Positions 1-7,273 of a stretch of DNA of 25,277 bases are shown here, one piece after another. Positions within the stretch are counted from its first letter, which is position 1; the number at the start of each line of letters is the position of its first letter. Origin of the DNA: Actinocrinis sp035650855. GTDB lineage: Bacteria; Actinomycetota; Actinomycetes; Streptomycetales; Catenulisporaceae. The stretch covers positions 1 to 25,277 of the forward strand of contig NZ_DASRGV010000221.1 of the NCBI RefSeq assembly GCF_035650855.1, written 5' to 3'. Below the pieces are notes generated by a model that saw only the letters and a program-made list of their open reading frames with translations, did not search any database and was not told the DNA's origin. The position numbers were made by a program, and so were the translations under genes.

Positions 1-458
1 GGCTGACCGTCGCCGACTGCGCGGTCTGCGACGAGCAGCGAGACCGCGCGTGTCGTGCCGGCCGCAGGCACCGGACGAAAGCAGGTCAGCGGCCTCGGCC
101 GCGGAAGTGTTGCGAGGCTTTCGCCGCTCCCGCGGTGCCGGAGGAGGCGGAGCTCGACAAGCGCAGAGCCATTCCGCCACCGGAGCGCGCCGAGCCGGGA
201 GCGCCAGCGGAGCCCGCACGCCTGCGCGCGGTGCCGCCGACATTTCCAGCACCGGGCCCGCCAGTGCCATCGCTTCGCTGACGACGAGATCGCGACCGGG
301 ATTGAGACCGGGACTCGCCGGCGGACGGCACGCTGCCTGCGGGCCGGGACCGCTTCGGATCCGCCGTGCGGTGCTGCGGTGCTGCGGTGCTGCGGTGCTG
401 CGGTGAGGTGCGTCCGGTGCTTCGGCGTGTGGGCTTCTCGGAATCCGCGCTGCCAGTG
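1..458. other. No gene recognised downstream of groEL
   Basis: I see no convincing coding region here. The open frames on both strands read as low-complexity Arg/Ala/Gly/Ser-rich peptides typical of GC-rich shadow frames, and none has a recognisable domain or ribosome binding site. The stretch lies beyond the 3' end of the minus-strand groEL gene and contains a short tandem octamer, listed separately. Confidence 0.5.
369..404. repeat. Tandem octamer repeat CGGTGCTG
   Basis: Four perfect consecutive copies of the octamer CGGTGCTG are followed by a partial fifth (CGGT). The repeat lies about 55 bp beyond the groEL stop codon, outside any supported gene. The unit length is not a multiple of three, so a coding role is unlikely. 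Length variation by strand slippage is possible. Confidence 0.85.
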
Positions 459-2036
459 TTATTTCTCTCGCTCTTCGGCGATGACGACCTCGATGGTGAG
501 GAACAGCGCGGCGATCGATGCGGCGTTTTGCAGCGCGCAGCGGGTGACCTTGGTCGGCTCGACGATGCCGGCCTTGACCATGTCGACGTAATGGCCGGTC
601 GCGGCGTTCAGGCCGTGGCCGACGGGCAGGTGCGCGACCTTGTCCACGGCGACACCGCCTTCGAGGCCGGCGTTGGCCGCGATCTGTCGTAGCGGGGCGG
701 TCAGCGCGGCGCGCACAATGCCGGCGCCGGTCGCCTCGTCGCCGGTCAAGTCCAGGTTGTCGAACGCGGTGCGGGCGGCGTTGGCCAGGGCCACGCCGCC
801 GCCGGGCAGCAAGCCCTCCTCGACGGCGGCCTTCGCGTTGCGCACGGCGTCCTCGACGCGGTGCTTGCGCTCGTTGAGTTCGACCTCGGTCGCGGCGCCG
901 ACTTTGACCACCGCGACGCCGCCGGCGAGTTTGGCCAGGCGTTTGCGCAGATGTTCGGAGTCGTAGTCGGAGTCGCTGCGCTCGATCTCGGCGCGGATCT
1001 GGTTCACCCGCCCGGTGATCAGGTCGCCGTCGCCGAGGCCCTCGATGATGGTGGTCTCGTCCTGCGTGACGACCATCCTGCGTGCGCGGCCGAGTACTTC
1101 CAGGCCGCAGGTTTCCAGGGTGAGTCCGACGCTCTCGGAGACGACCTGGCCGCCGGTGAGCACCGCGATGTCGCCGAGCATGTCCCGGCGGCGGTCTCCG
1201 AAGCCCGGCGCCTTGACGGCCAGGGACTTCAGCGCGCCGCCCAGCGTGTTCACCACCAGCGTGGCCAGGGCTTGGCCCTCGACGTCCTGCGCGATCACCG
1301 CGAGAGGCGTGCCTGCTTGCACGACCTTCTCCAGCAGGGGCAGCAGGTCCGCCACGGCGGCGATCTTGTCGTCGACGATCAGAACGTACGGGTCATCGAG
1401 CACTGCTTCCATGCGGCCGGTATCGGTCATGAAGTACGGACTGAGGTAGCCGCGATCGAAACGCATGCCTTCGGTCAGCTCCAGCTCGAGACCGAAGGTG
1501 TTGGACTCCTCGACGGTGATGACGCCTTCCTTGCCGACCTTGTCCATCGCCTCGGCGATCAGTTCGCCGATCGCGCTGTCACCGGCCGAGATCGATGCGG
1601 TGGCGGCGATCTGCTCCCTGCTTTGCACCTCCTGCGCAGCCGCGGCCAGTACCACGCACACCGACGCGACCGCGGCCTCGATGCCGCGTTTGAGCGCGAT
1701 CGGGTCGGCGCCGGCCGCCACGTTGCGCAGCCCGCCACGGATCAGGGCGCGGGCCAGCACCGTGGCCGTGGTCGTGCCATCCCCGGCGTCGTCGTCGGTC
1801 TTCTTGGAGACCTGCTTGACCAGTTCGGCCCCGATCCGCTCTATCGAGGTGCCGAGTTCGATCTGACGGGCGATCGACACCCCGTCGTTCGTGATGGTGG
1901 GAGCGCCCCACGTGCTGCCGAGCACGACGTTGCGGCCCTGCGGCCCGAGGGTCACCTTCACTGTGTCGGCGAGGATGTTCACGCCTCGCTCCAGACCGCG
2001 GCGTGCCTGTTCGTCGAATGCGATCAACTTGGCCAT
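459..2036 (-). CDS. groEL: 60 kDa chaperonin GroEL (tail-less paralogue)
   Basis: ATP-dependent cytosolic chaperonin that encloses and folds non-native proteins. The 525-residue protein is collinear with GroEL throughout. It has the N-terminal MAKLIAFDEQARRGLERGVN segment, the nucleotide-binding DGTTTATVLAR motif with its catalytic Asp near residue 86, NDGVSIARQIEL near 50, the apical-domain stretch, and RVEDAVRNAKAAVEEG followed by LLPGGGVAL. The start is supported by GAAGGA about 9 bp upstream. The protein stops at EVVIAEEREK, so it has neither the Gly-Gly-Met tail of housekeeping GroEL nor the His-rich tail of actinobacterial GroEL1. No groES is adjacent; a slipin gene ends 33 bp upstream on the same strand, suggesting co-transcription. 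No CIRCE-type repeat was seen upstream. It is probably an accessory paralogue rather than the only chaperonin; that part is inference. Confidence 0.97.
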   Translation of the reverse strand: MAKLIAFDEQARRGLERGVNILADTVKVTLGPQGRNVVLGSTWGAPTITNDGVSIARQIELGTSIERIGAELVKQVSKKTDDDAGDGTTTATVLARALIRGGLRNVAAGADPIALKRGIEAAVASVCVVLAAAAQEVQSREQIAATASISAGDSAIGELIAEAMDKVGKEGVITVEESNTFGLELELTEGMRFDRGYLSPYFMTDTGRMEAVLDDPYVLIVDDKIAAVADLLPLLEKVVQAGTPLAVIAQDVEGQALATLVVNTLGGALKSLAVKAPGFGDRRRDMLGDIAVLTGGQVVSESVGLTLETCGLEVLGRARRMVVTQDETTIIEGLGDGDLITGRVNQIRAEIERSDSDYDSEHLRKRLAKLAGGVAVVKVGAATEVELNERKHRVEDAVRNAKAAVEEGLLPGGGVALANAARTAFDNLDLTGDEATGAGIVRAALTAPLRQIAANAGLEGGVAVDKVAHLPVGHGLNAATGHYVDMVKAGIVEPTKVTRCALQNAASIAALFLTIEVVIAEEREK

Positions 2037-2069
2037 GCACTGTGTCCTTCGCTAGAAGCTACGGGGGGG

Positions 2070-2954
2070 TTACTTCGTGGGCCCGACCTCGTCCGGGCGC
2101 GGCATGGCGACCGCCGCAGCCATACGCAGCGGCGCGCGGCCCGAGGTCGGCGCCGGCGCCGGCTGCGGGGGCGGCGGGGTCGCGGCGGCGCTTTCACGGG
2201 CGAGGAACGCGCCGAGTTCCGCGATGGTGGTCATCAGGGGCGCGGGGAAGACGACTGTGGTGTTCTTGTCCACGCCGATCTCCACCAGGCTCTGCAGGTT
2301 GCGCAATTGCAGGGCCAGGGGGTGGGCCATCATCGTGTCGGAGGCGTCGCCGAGCGCCGCGGCGGCCAGGGATTCCCCCTCCGCGTTGATGATCTTCGCT
2401 CTCTTCTCCCGCTCCGCCTCGGCTTGGCGCGCCATGGCGCGTTTCATGCTCTCGGGCAGTTGGATGTCCTTGAGTTCGACCAGGGTGACTTCGACGCCCC
2501 AGTCCACGGTGGTCACGTCGAGGATTTCGCGGATGTCCAGATTGATGCGGTCGGTTTCGGAGAGCGTTTCGTCCAGGGTGTGTTGGCCGACGACCTTGCG
2601 CAGCGTGGTTTGGGCGATCTGGTCGATCGCGGCGCGCACGTTCTCGATGGCCACGACCGATTTGACGGCGTCCACGACGCGGAAGTAGGCCACCGCGGAG
2701 ACGTCCACGCTGACGTTGTCGCGGGTGATGATGCCTTGTGACTGGATCGGCTGGGTGACGATGCGCAACGAGACCCGGTGCAAGACGTCGACGAACGGGA
2801 TGATCAGCCGGAAACCCGGCGGCCGCGGCCCCTGCACGCGCCCGAGCCGGAAGAGCACACCGCGCTCGTACTGCTTGACGATCCGCACCGACAGTGCGAA
2901 CCCCAGAAGGGCCAGCACCAGGACGACGACGAGCACGGTGATCAGAATGCCCAC
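2070..2954 (-). CDS. Slipin / SPFH (band 7) domain membrane protein
   Basis: Stomatin-like scaffold protein anchored in the cytoplasmic membrane. The 294 residues comprise an N-terminal hydrophobic helix (about 3-23), a band 7/SPFH domain (about 25-190) with the typical slipin strings VKQYERGVLFRLGRV and QAEAEREKRAKIINAEGE, an oligomerisation region, and a Pro/Ala-rich C-terminal tail from about residue 255. The start is GTG with AGGGAG 8 bp upstream. Slipins are known to organise membrane microdomains and are often paired with NfeD-type proteases. Here no NfeD gene is present and the downstream partner is groEL. The 33-bp gap makes an operon likely. Family assignment is firm; the link to chaperone function is inferred from position only. 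Confidence 0.95.
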   Translation of the reverse strand: MGILITVLVVVLVLALLGFALSVRIVKQYERGVLFRLGRVQGPRPPGFRLIIPFVDVLHRVSLRIVTQPIQSQGIITRDNVSVDVSAVAYFRVVDAVKSVVAIENVRAAIDQIAQTTLRKVVGQHTLDETLSETDRINLDIREILDVTTVDWGVEVTLVELKDIQLPESMKRAMARQAEAEREKRAKIINAEGESLAAAALGDASDTMMAHPLALQLRNLQSLVEIGVDKNTTVVFPAPLMTTIAELGAFLARESAAATPPPPQPAPAPTSGRAPLRMAAAVAMPRPDEVGPTK

Positions 2955-3113
2955 GGTGGTACTCCCTTGAGAGAGCGGATCAGTTTGCTTACAGGGGTCG
3001 GGAGGGATGCGTTCGCTCTGCGGCAGGCCGGGACGGCTAACGCTCCGCAGATGGTCCGTGGCTACGGCGATGGCGATGGCGATGGGTGATGGAAATGTCG
3101 GGCGCGGAGATGT

Positions 3114-3671
3114 TCACCCCGTAAGGCCCCGCCCGCCGTCGGTCTCCCAAGCCGCCGCGGACAGTGGGTCGAGCGGCACGGCGTCTCCGAGCGGCGTCTG
3201 CGTCCCGCTGTTCGCGCGTTCGATGATGCCGACGGCGCGGCGCAGATCGCCGCCGAGCCCCGCGAGGGCGAGGACCCGCTCGGCGACCCGGAGGTCGGTG
3301 CGCGGCGGGACGACCACCAGATCGGTGCGCTTCGAGCCCGCCCTGTCGACAAGGCTGATCGACGCGGCGTCCTGGCCGGTGGAAGGGGCGAGGGTCACCG
3401 AGCGGCCTGCTGCGGCCAGGGTGCGCGGCGCCGGCTTCCAGGCGGTCGGATTGTAGATGACCTGCGCGACATCGTGGCCGGCCGAGCTCAGTTCGGCCAA
3501 GAGTTGGGGAAGCTCCACGCTCAGGTCGAGCGAGTGGGGCCACCAACCGCCGTCGACGAATCCGTCGGCGCCGGTGGGATCGCGCCGCTTCAACCGCAAC
3601 CCGTCCGACGCTCTCGGAGTGGATGCGGCGGCCGGGACGGTCAGGAAATCGGGGGTGTTGAGGACGGTCAT
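3114..3671 (-). CDS. DUF5994 family protein
   Basis: Actinobacterial protein of unknown function (185 residues), recognised from the DUF5994 pattern: LRLKRRD, then DGFVDGGWWPHSLDL, ELPQLLAEL, a VIYNPTAWKPAPR segment, and a LVVVPPRTDLRVAERVLALAG stretch near 115-140. No signal peptide or membrane helix is visible, so it should be cytosolic. The ATG has only a weak ribosome binding site. A possible 28-codon ORF with a better site ends 12 bp upstream, so translational coupling is conceivable. In actinobacteria, genes of this family often sit near stress and STAS-type genes, which matches this window. The larger overlapping frame on the same strand is Arg/Pro-rich and was discarded as a shadow. 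Confidence 0.88.
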   Translation of the reverse strand: MTVLNTPDFLTVPAAASTPRASDGLRLKRRDPTGADGFVDGGWWPHSLDLSVELPQLLAELSSAGHDVAQVIYNPTAWKPAPRTLAAAGRSVTLAPSTGQDAASISLVDRAGSKRTDLVVVPPRTDLRVAERVLALAGLGGDLRRAVGIIERANSGTQTPLGDAVPLDPLSAAAWETDGGRGLTG

Positions 3672-3683
3672 GGCGTGCGCCGA

Positions 3684-3770
3684 TCAGGGCCCACTTCGGG
3701 CCGGTTGCCAATCGCCAGGGGCGAGGCCGGCCTGGAAGCCGTCGTGCGAAATACCCTCGGTGACACTCAT
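3684..3770 (-). CDS. Possible 28-residue leader ORF upstream of DUF5994
   Basis: Short frame starting MSVTEGISHDGFQAGL and ending PARSGP, with an AAGGGG ribosome binding site about 6 bp before its ATG. That site is stronger than the one in front of the DUF5994 gene, whose ATG follows 12 bp after this stop. Composition is protein-like, without the Arg/Pro excess of shadow frames. I do not recognise a family. It could be a coupled small protein or simply chance. Confidence 0.4.
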   Translation of the reverse strand: MSVTEGISHDGFQAGLAPGDWQPARSGP

Positions 3771-3831
3771 ACTACGCCCCTTAGCCCTCGCCTGACGCTG
3801 GACGCGGAGCCAGAGGAGATTCCGGCAGCGG

Positions 3832-4032
3832 TCAGGATGCACGCCGCCAGGGGGCGGTTCCCGCTGCGTCACTGCTGCCCGCGTCGTACCAGCCTGGCGG
3901 ACGCTGCCCGAACAGCCCCGTGTCCTGGTAGGTCGCGGCAACGATCTGCGGGCAGTAGGCGCCCTCCAGGTCGAGACCCAGCAGGTCTCGACGACGCCTG
4001 GGAATGCGCGCGCCGAGCCATCGTGAAGCAAG
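3832..4032 (-). pseudogene. Unidentified C-terminal gene fragment
   Basis: A minus-strand open stretch of 66 codons reads like a real protein: LLGLDLEGAYCPQIVAATYQ followed by DTGLFGQRPPGWYDAGS. It has no ATG or GTG and is preceded directly by an in-frame TAG at 4033-4035. It may be the 3' end of a decayed gene. I do not recognise the family. The rest of 3771-4520 holds no supported gene, though a plus-strand frame near 4150-4340 (WIAASAYDLEFSADTALSER) may be another fragment. Confidence 0.35.
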
Positions 4033-4521
4033 CTAGGCGCTGAAAGGGAGGGCGGTGCGATCCAGCCGCGCGACAGTCCGCAGGGCGCCATCCGCATCTG
4101 CCGGGCGATCGGCAGCCGCAGCAGCTGACCGCGCGCCAGGGAGCCCACCGCACCATCGAACGCATTCGCTGGATCGCCGCGTCCGCCTACGACCTCGAAT
4201 TCTCAGCTGACACCGCGCTGAGCGAACGCATCCTGTGCCCCGCGGCGCCGACCGAGCGGCACGGCATGGAGGACGCCCGGTTCGTGCGCTTCACCAGTGC
4301 CCATCCCCGACCTGCTGGCCGAATGCGCCGCACCGGGTGAGGAAGCGCGGCACGGCGGCGCGCGAACAGGCGGCCGAAGGGCGCGAACCTGCAGCTGGCG
4401 TACCGTACAGAGCGGATCGGGAAGGCACCCGCAAGCTACTGACAGCATTTCGCGTATGGGTGTTCGGGCCCGTGGTGTCGCTCGGGCCGAAACGCGCGCA
4501 TACTAGCAGTGCGGCACTCAT

Positions 4522-4610
4522 CACGCAGTCGACCGAGTTTCGATCAGGTCTAGACCATACGCCGGTCTCGATCCCCGCCTCGCTGCTTCTCCGATTTGCG
4601 AGGTGGATCC
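4522..4610 (+). promoter_or_regulatory. Palindromic leader element, copy A (dre-like GGTCTAGACC)
   Basis: The perfect palindrome GGTCTAGACC lies at 4547-4556, 54 bp before the desaturase GTG. Flanks are shared with copy B at 10.6 kb: CACGCAG and GAGTT upstream, then TACGCCGGTCTCG and CCGCCTCGCTGC downstream, followed by a ribosome binding site and GTGGCGACG. The core equals that of the operator bound by DasR/HutC-type GntR regulators. Whether it is an operator or part of a promoter cannot be decided from one sequence. Confidence 0.6.
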
Positions 4611-5609
4611 GTGGCGACGGCTCCCTACAATGGCGCAGACCGCTTTCCCGAGGCTGACGTTTCCGGGCCGATGGACGCGCAGCGCGCCGTGCGGATTTCG
4701 GTGACCGGCCTGATCGTGCTCGGTCCGTTCATCGGGCTCGGCGCGGCGATCTGGACACAATGGGGCCGTGGGCTGGGCGCCGCGGATCTGGGGCTGGCGG
4801 CGTTCTTCTACCTGCTGACCGGGTTCGGGGTCACCGCAGGGTTTCACCGCTGTCTGACCCACCGCAGCTACACGGCGCGCCCCGCACTGCGCGCCGCGCT
4901 GGCGATCGCCGGTTCGATGAGCTTCCAGGGCCAGGTCATCGGCTGGGTCGCCATCCACCGGCGCCACCACGCCTACGCCGACCGTCCCGGCGACCCGCAC
5001 TCTCCCTATCGCTACGGCACCGGCGCGCTCGGCCAACTGCGCGGCGCCGCCCACGCCCACATCGGCTGGCTGTTCAGCACTGAGGCGACCAGCACCGAGC
5101 ATTACGCACCGGACCTCGTCGCGGACCCAGTCATGCGGCGTATCAGCAGCGCATTCCCGCTTCTGTGCGTGGTCTCCCTCGCCTTGCCCGCGCTGGCAGG
5201 CTTCGCGATCGGGGGCAGTCTGGGCGCCGCGTTCAGCGCACTGCTATGGGCCGGGCTGGTGCGCGTATTCCTGCTCCAGCACGTCACCTGGAGCGTGAAC
5301 TCCCTGTGCCACCTGCTGGGCCAGCGCCCCTACACCACCCGACGACACGACCGGGCCACCAACCTGTGGCCGCTCGCACTGCTCTCCCTCGGCGAGAGCT
5401 GGCACAACACGCACCACAGCGATCCGGCCTGCGCGCGCCACGGCGTCGACCGCGGGCAGATCGATCCGTCCGCCGCCCTCATCCGGCTATTCGAACGCCT
5501 CGGCTGGGCACGGGACGTGCACTGGCCCATCGCCACCCGGCTCGACCAGCGACGCCGCCGCCCCGGCGGGACCCGCCCGCCCGCCAGAGCCCACAGCGCA
5601 GCATCGTGA
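4611..5609 (+). CDS. Membrane acyl-CoA (delta-9 type) fatty acid desaturase
   Basis: Integral-membrane di-iron enzyme that introduces a double bond into fatty acyl chains and so adjusts membrane fluidity. Of 332 residues, the three histidine boxes are all present: HRCLTH (79-84), HRRHH (116-120) and HNTHH (265-269). The family strings GWVAIHRRHHAYAD, QHVTWSVNSLCH and LGESWHNTHH are intact. Hydrophobic segments lie near 30-50, 58-75, 92-112 and 182-222. The GTG start was chosen because GAGGTGG sits about 4 bp upstream and because copy B of the leader shows the same RBS and GTGGCGACG context; an internal ATG at residue 21 is possible. Transcription is probably from the palindromic leader just upstream. 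The stop overlaps the start of a small downstream frame (TGATG). Confidence 0.95.
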   Translation: MATAPYNGADRFPEADVSGPMDAQRAVRISVTGLIVLGPFIGLGAAIWTQWGRGLGAADLGLAAFFYLLTGFGVTAGFHRCLTHRSYTARPALRAALAIAGSMSFQGQVIGWVAIHRRHHAYADRPGDPHSPYRYGTGALGQLRGAAHAHIGWLFSTEATSTEHYAPDLVADPVMRRISSAFPLLCVVSLALPALAGFAIGGSLGAAFSALLWAGLVRVFLLQHVTWSVNSLCHLLGQRPYTTRRHDRATNLWPLALLSLGESWHNTHHSDPACARHGVDRGQIDPSAALIRLFERLGWARDVHWPIATRLDQRRRRPGGTRPPARAHSAAS

Positions 5610-5770
5610 TGTTCAGGTACACATGCCCCGCCCGCGCCCGCCCGCACCAGGCACGGGCCGACCTGGCGACCGCGCAACTCTTCGGGAAAGCGGAGAGCAC
5701 CAGTCGCACCATCGAGGAACTGTGCGATGACCGACACCGGGCACACCGGCGAACCTGCCAAAGAATCTAG
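5609..5770 (+). CDS. Possible small protein coupled to the desaturase
   Basis: A 53-residue frame whose ATG overlaps the desaturase stop (TGATG), a typical arrangement for translational coupling. The middle (LFGKAESTSRTIEELCDD) is protein-like and predicted helical, while the ends are Arg/His-rich. No family recognised. The only positive evidence is the overlap and the uninterrupted frame reaching almost to the LapA gene. Confidence 0.33.
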   Translation: MFRYTCPARARPHQARADLATAQLFGKAESTSRTIEELCDDRHRAHRRTCQRI

Positions 5771-5778
5771 AGGACCCC

Positions 5779-6270
5779 ATGCTGAAGCTACACCGCCGTT
5801 CCCAAATCGCCCCGCCCTCGCCAGCGATGCCGAACACGACGCCCACCGGGCCGGCAGTACCCGAGACCTCCGCGCCCGTCCACACGCCCCCGCGCACCAG
5901 AGCCGGGACCACCTGGGTGCTGGCCTGTATCGCGGCCCTCGTCCTGGTCGCCCTCATCGTCTTCCTCGCACAGAACGCCGGCGCGACGAAGATCTCCTTC
6001 TTCTCCCTGCACGGCCGCTTCCCTCTCGCGGTCGCGCTGCTGGCCGCCGCCGTGGCCGGCTGCCTGCTCACCCTCGCAGTTGGCAGTACACGCATCATCC
6101 AACTGCGCTGGGTCGTGCGCAGACGCCGCCGCGACGACCTCGTTGCCTCCGCCCCGACAGCGCCGCCGCAGACTCCAGACGTCACACCCGACTCTGCGCA
6201 GCTCTACCGCCCCGAACACGGACGAGCAGGCACCCCGAGCAGCAGCGGCAATGGCAAGCTGGAGTCGTAG
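5779..6270 (+). CDS. LapA-domain (DUF1049) membrane protein
   Basis: Small inner-membrane protein of 163 residues. A Pro/Thr-rich N-terminus leads to a first transmembrane helix (about 48-68, TWVLACIAALVLVALIVFLA), then QNAGATKISFFSLHGRFPLA, a second helix (about 85-103), and a basic RWVVRRRRRDDL segment. This is the two-helix LapA/DUF1049 layout, with an extra variable C-terminal tail of about 45 residues. The start has AGAGGA 5 bp upstream. LapA proteins in proteobacteria act with LPS assembly; in actinobacteria their role is unknown. Truncated relatives of this gene occur at 13.2 kb (3' end only) and 17.7 kb (second helix onward), so it has been copied locally. Confidence 0.88.
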   Translation: MLKLHRRSQIAPPSPAMPNTTPTGPAVPETSAPVHTPPRTRAGTTWVLACIAALVLVALIVFLAQNAGATKISFFSLHGRFPLAVALLAAAVAGCLLTLAVGSTRIIQLRWVVRRRRRDDLVASAPTAPPQTPDVTPDSAQLYRPEHGRAGTPSSSGNGKLES

Positions 6271-6382
6271 ACAGCTGGCATGCAGGCGCCGGCCCGCAGC
6301 CGCGCCGGGTCAGCCGGCTCGTTCCCAAACCGTGCCGGCCGCGCACGGTCTTCTGGCACCTTCGATCCGTGAAACCCTCAAA

Positions 6383-6462
6383 GCAGTCAGCGCGCCGGGA
6401 CTTGTCTAGACCTCACGCTCCTCGCCACACCTCCAATTTCGATCTCTCAGACGGTGAGTGTC
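6383..6462 (+). promoter_or_regulatory. Palindromic leader element, copy C
   Basis: GTCTAGAC lies at 6404-6411 inside GGGACTTGTCTAGACCTCACG, 51 bp before the ATG of the Cys/His small protein. The downstream strings CTCCTCGCC, CTCCAA and TCTCAG recur in copy D at 14.95 kb. Copies C and D also share the preceding GCGCGCCGGGAC. It belongs to the same set as copies A, B, E and F. Confidence 0.55.
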
Positions 6463-6681
6463 ATGCCCCTTTCAGTGAACAACCACGTGGCCGCGACGAC
6501 CGTGAGCATCCAGGTCGATCCCGCCGAACAACTGCCCCCGGCCAACCTGTGCACGTGCGGACACCCCTACAGCCAACACGACCGGATCTCCATCCGCTAC
6601 TGCGACGCGACGGTCACGGGAGGATTGGACCGAGGCTGCATTTGCCGCACTGGGACCGGGACGTACGCGGGCCGGATGTGA
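6463..6681 (+). CDS. Small Cys/His-motif protein, probably metal-binding
   Basis: A 72-residue protein with a compact set of possible metal ligands: CTCGHPYSQHD near residues 29-39, then RYCDAT, then RGCICRTG. The pattern C-x-C-x-H-x4-H, one Cys, then C-x-C would suit a zinc site. No family name is known to me. The ATG at 6463 was preferred over the upstream GTG because GGTGAG sits 4 bp before it and because decayed copies of the leader (D and F) align at this codon, with MPVSANH in F against MPLSVNNH here. It is expressed from leader copy C. DNA binding or redox sensing would both fit; neither is shown. Confidence 0.7.
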   Translation: MPLSVNNHVAATTVSIQVDPAEQLPPANLCTCGHPYSQHDRISIRYCDATVTGGLDRGCICRTGTGTYAGRM

Positions 6682-6747
6682 GCTGTGCACCTGGACGGGA
6701 TTCACCGAAAGGCTTGCCGGTCCTGCCCAGCCCCAAGCGTCCGAATA

Positions 6748-6957
6748 ATGCCGAAACTGGTTTCCTCCGCACCGATCGCCGACCCGCTCCTCGGCTCCGC
6801 GGTGCGTCCCGCGGCCACGTCGCCTGAAGCGATCCGCCGTGACACGGTCACCGGCGCGCGCTTTCGCAGAGCACTGTTCTCTGGGAGCGCCGCCATCTGG
6901 TCACCGGGCGGCGGAGGCAACCGGTGCCAGTCCGCGCGCAGAAGTCCGCGACGATGA
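6748..6957 (+). CDS. Small basic protein, first gene of DUF6458 pair (copy 1)
   Basis: A 69-residue basic protein with no recognised domain. Support comes from its counterpart at 18.0 kb: both begin MPK/MPN, share PIAD a few residues in, and end with a GGGNRxQSxR-type segment. Both also overlap the following DUF6458 gene by ATGA, the usual sign of translational coupling. The ribosome binding site is weak. Similarity between the copies is patchy, so one of them may be decaying. Confidence 0.5.
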   Translation: MPKLVSSAPIADPLLGSAVRPAATSPEAIRRDTVTGARFRRALFSGSAAIWSPGGGGNRCQSARRSPRR

Positions 6958-7214
6958 AGCCGCCAAGCGTGCCCGGCGCGCTGGCCGCGATCACGGTGGG
7001 CGCGATCCTGACCTACGCGGTCGACTTCACGATTTCCGGGATCAGCAACCACGTCGCCGGCGTGACCATCTCATCGGCCGGGTTGGCAGCCCTGGCGATC
7101 CGCCTGGCGTGGTCTGTCAGGAGCCTGCGCAAGCGGGATGATTCCCTCCGCGCGCCGCCGCCACAGCGTCCGGACCCGGAAGCGGGCATTCCACAGAATT
7201 CATCGCCGCGCTGA
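6954..7214 (+). CDS. DUF6458-like two-helix membrane protein (copy 1)
   Basis: An 86-residue membrane protein. Helix 1 is GALAAITVGAILTYAVDF (about 7-25), a short loop TISGISNHVAG follows, helix 2 is VTISSAGLAALAIRLAW (about 37-53), and the rest is a basic cytosolic tail. This is the pattern of the actinobacterial DUF6458 family (AVGA-L-AV-F---G---VG-I---AG). The ATG overlaps the upstream stop (ATGA). The paralogue at 18.2 kb has the same core with a longer tail. Function unknown; small membrane proteins of this type often accompany stress genes. It converges on the GAF-ANTAR pair. Confidence 0.8.
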   Translation: MKPPSVPGALAAITVGAILTYAVDFTISGISNHVAGVTISSAGLAALAIRLAWSVRSLRKRDDSLRAPPPQRPDPEAGIPQNSSPR

Positions 7215-7273
7215 ACCAGGCTTGGGGTCAGAGCAACCGGGTGACCGTGAATGCGCACATGTGGCTGAGCCGA

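Noticed and set aside
861..2741. A 626-codon plus-strand open frame opposite groEL and slipin
   Set aside because: It is antisense to two firmly identified genes, has Asp/Arg/His-rich shadow composition, and has no domain.
3066..3083. Three tandem GGCGAT hexamers after the DUF5994 gene
   Set aside because: Too short to be more than chance in this composition.
5727..6827. A 366-codon plus-strand frame over the LapA and Cys/His genes
   Set aside because: Arg/Pro/His-rich and out of frame with two genes that have domains and ribosome binding sites.
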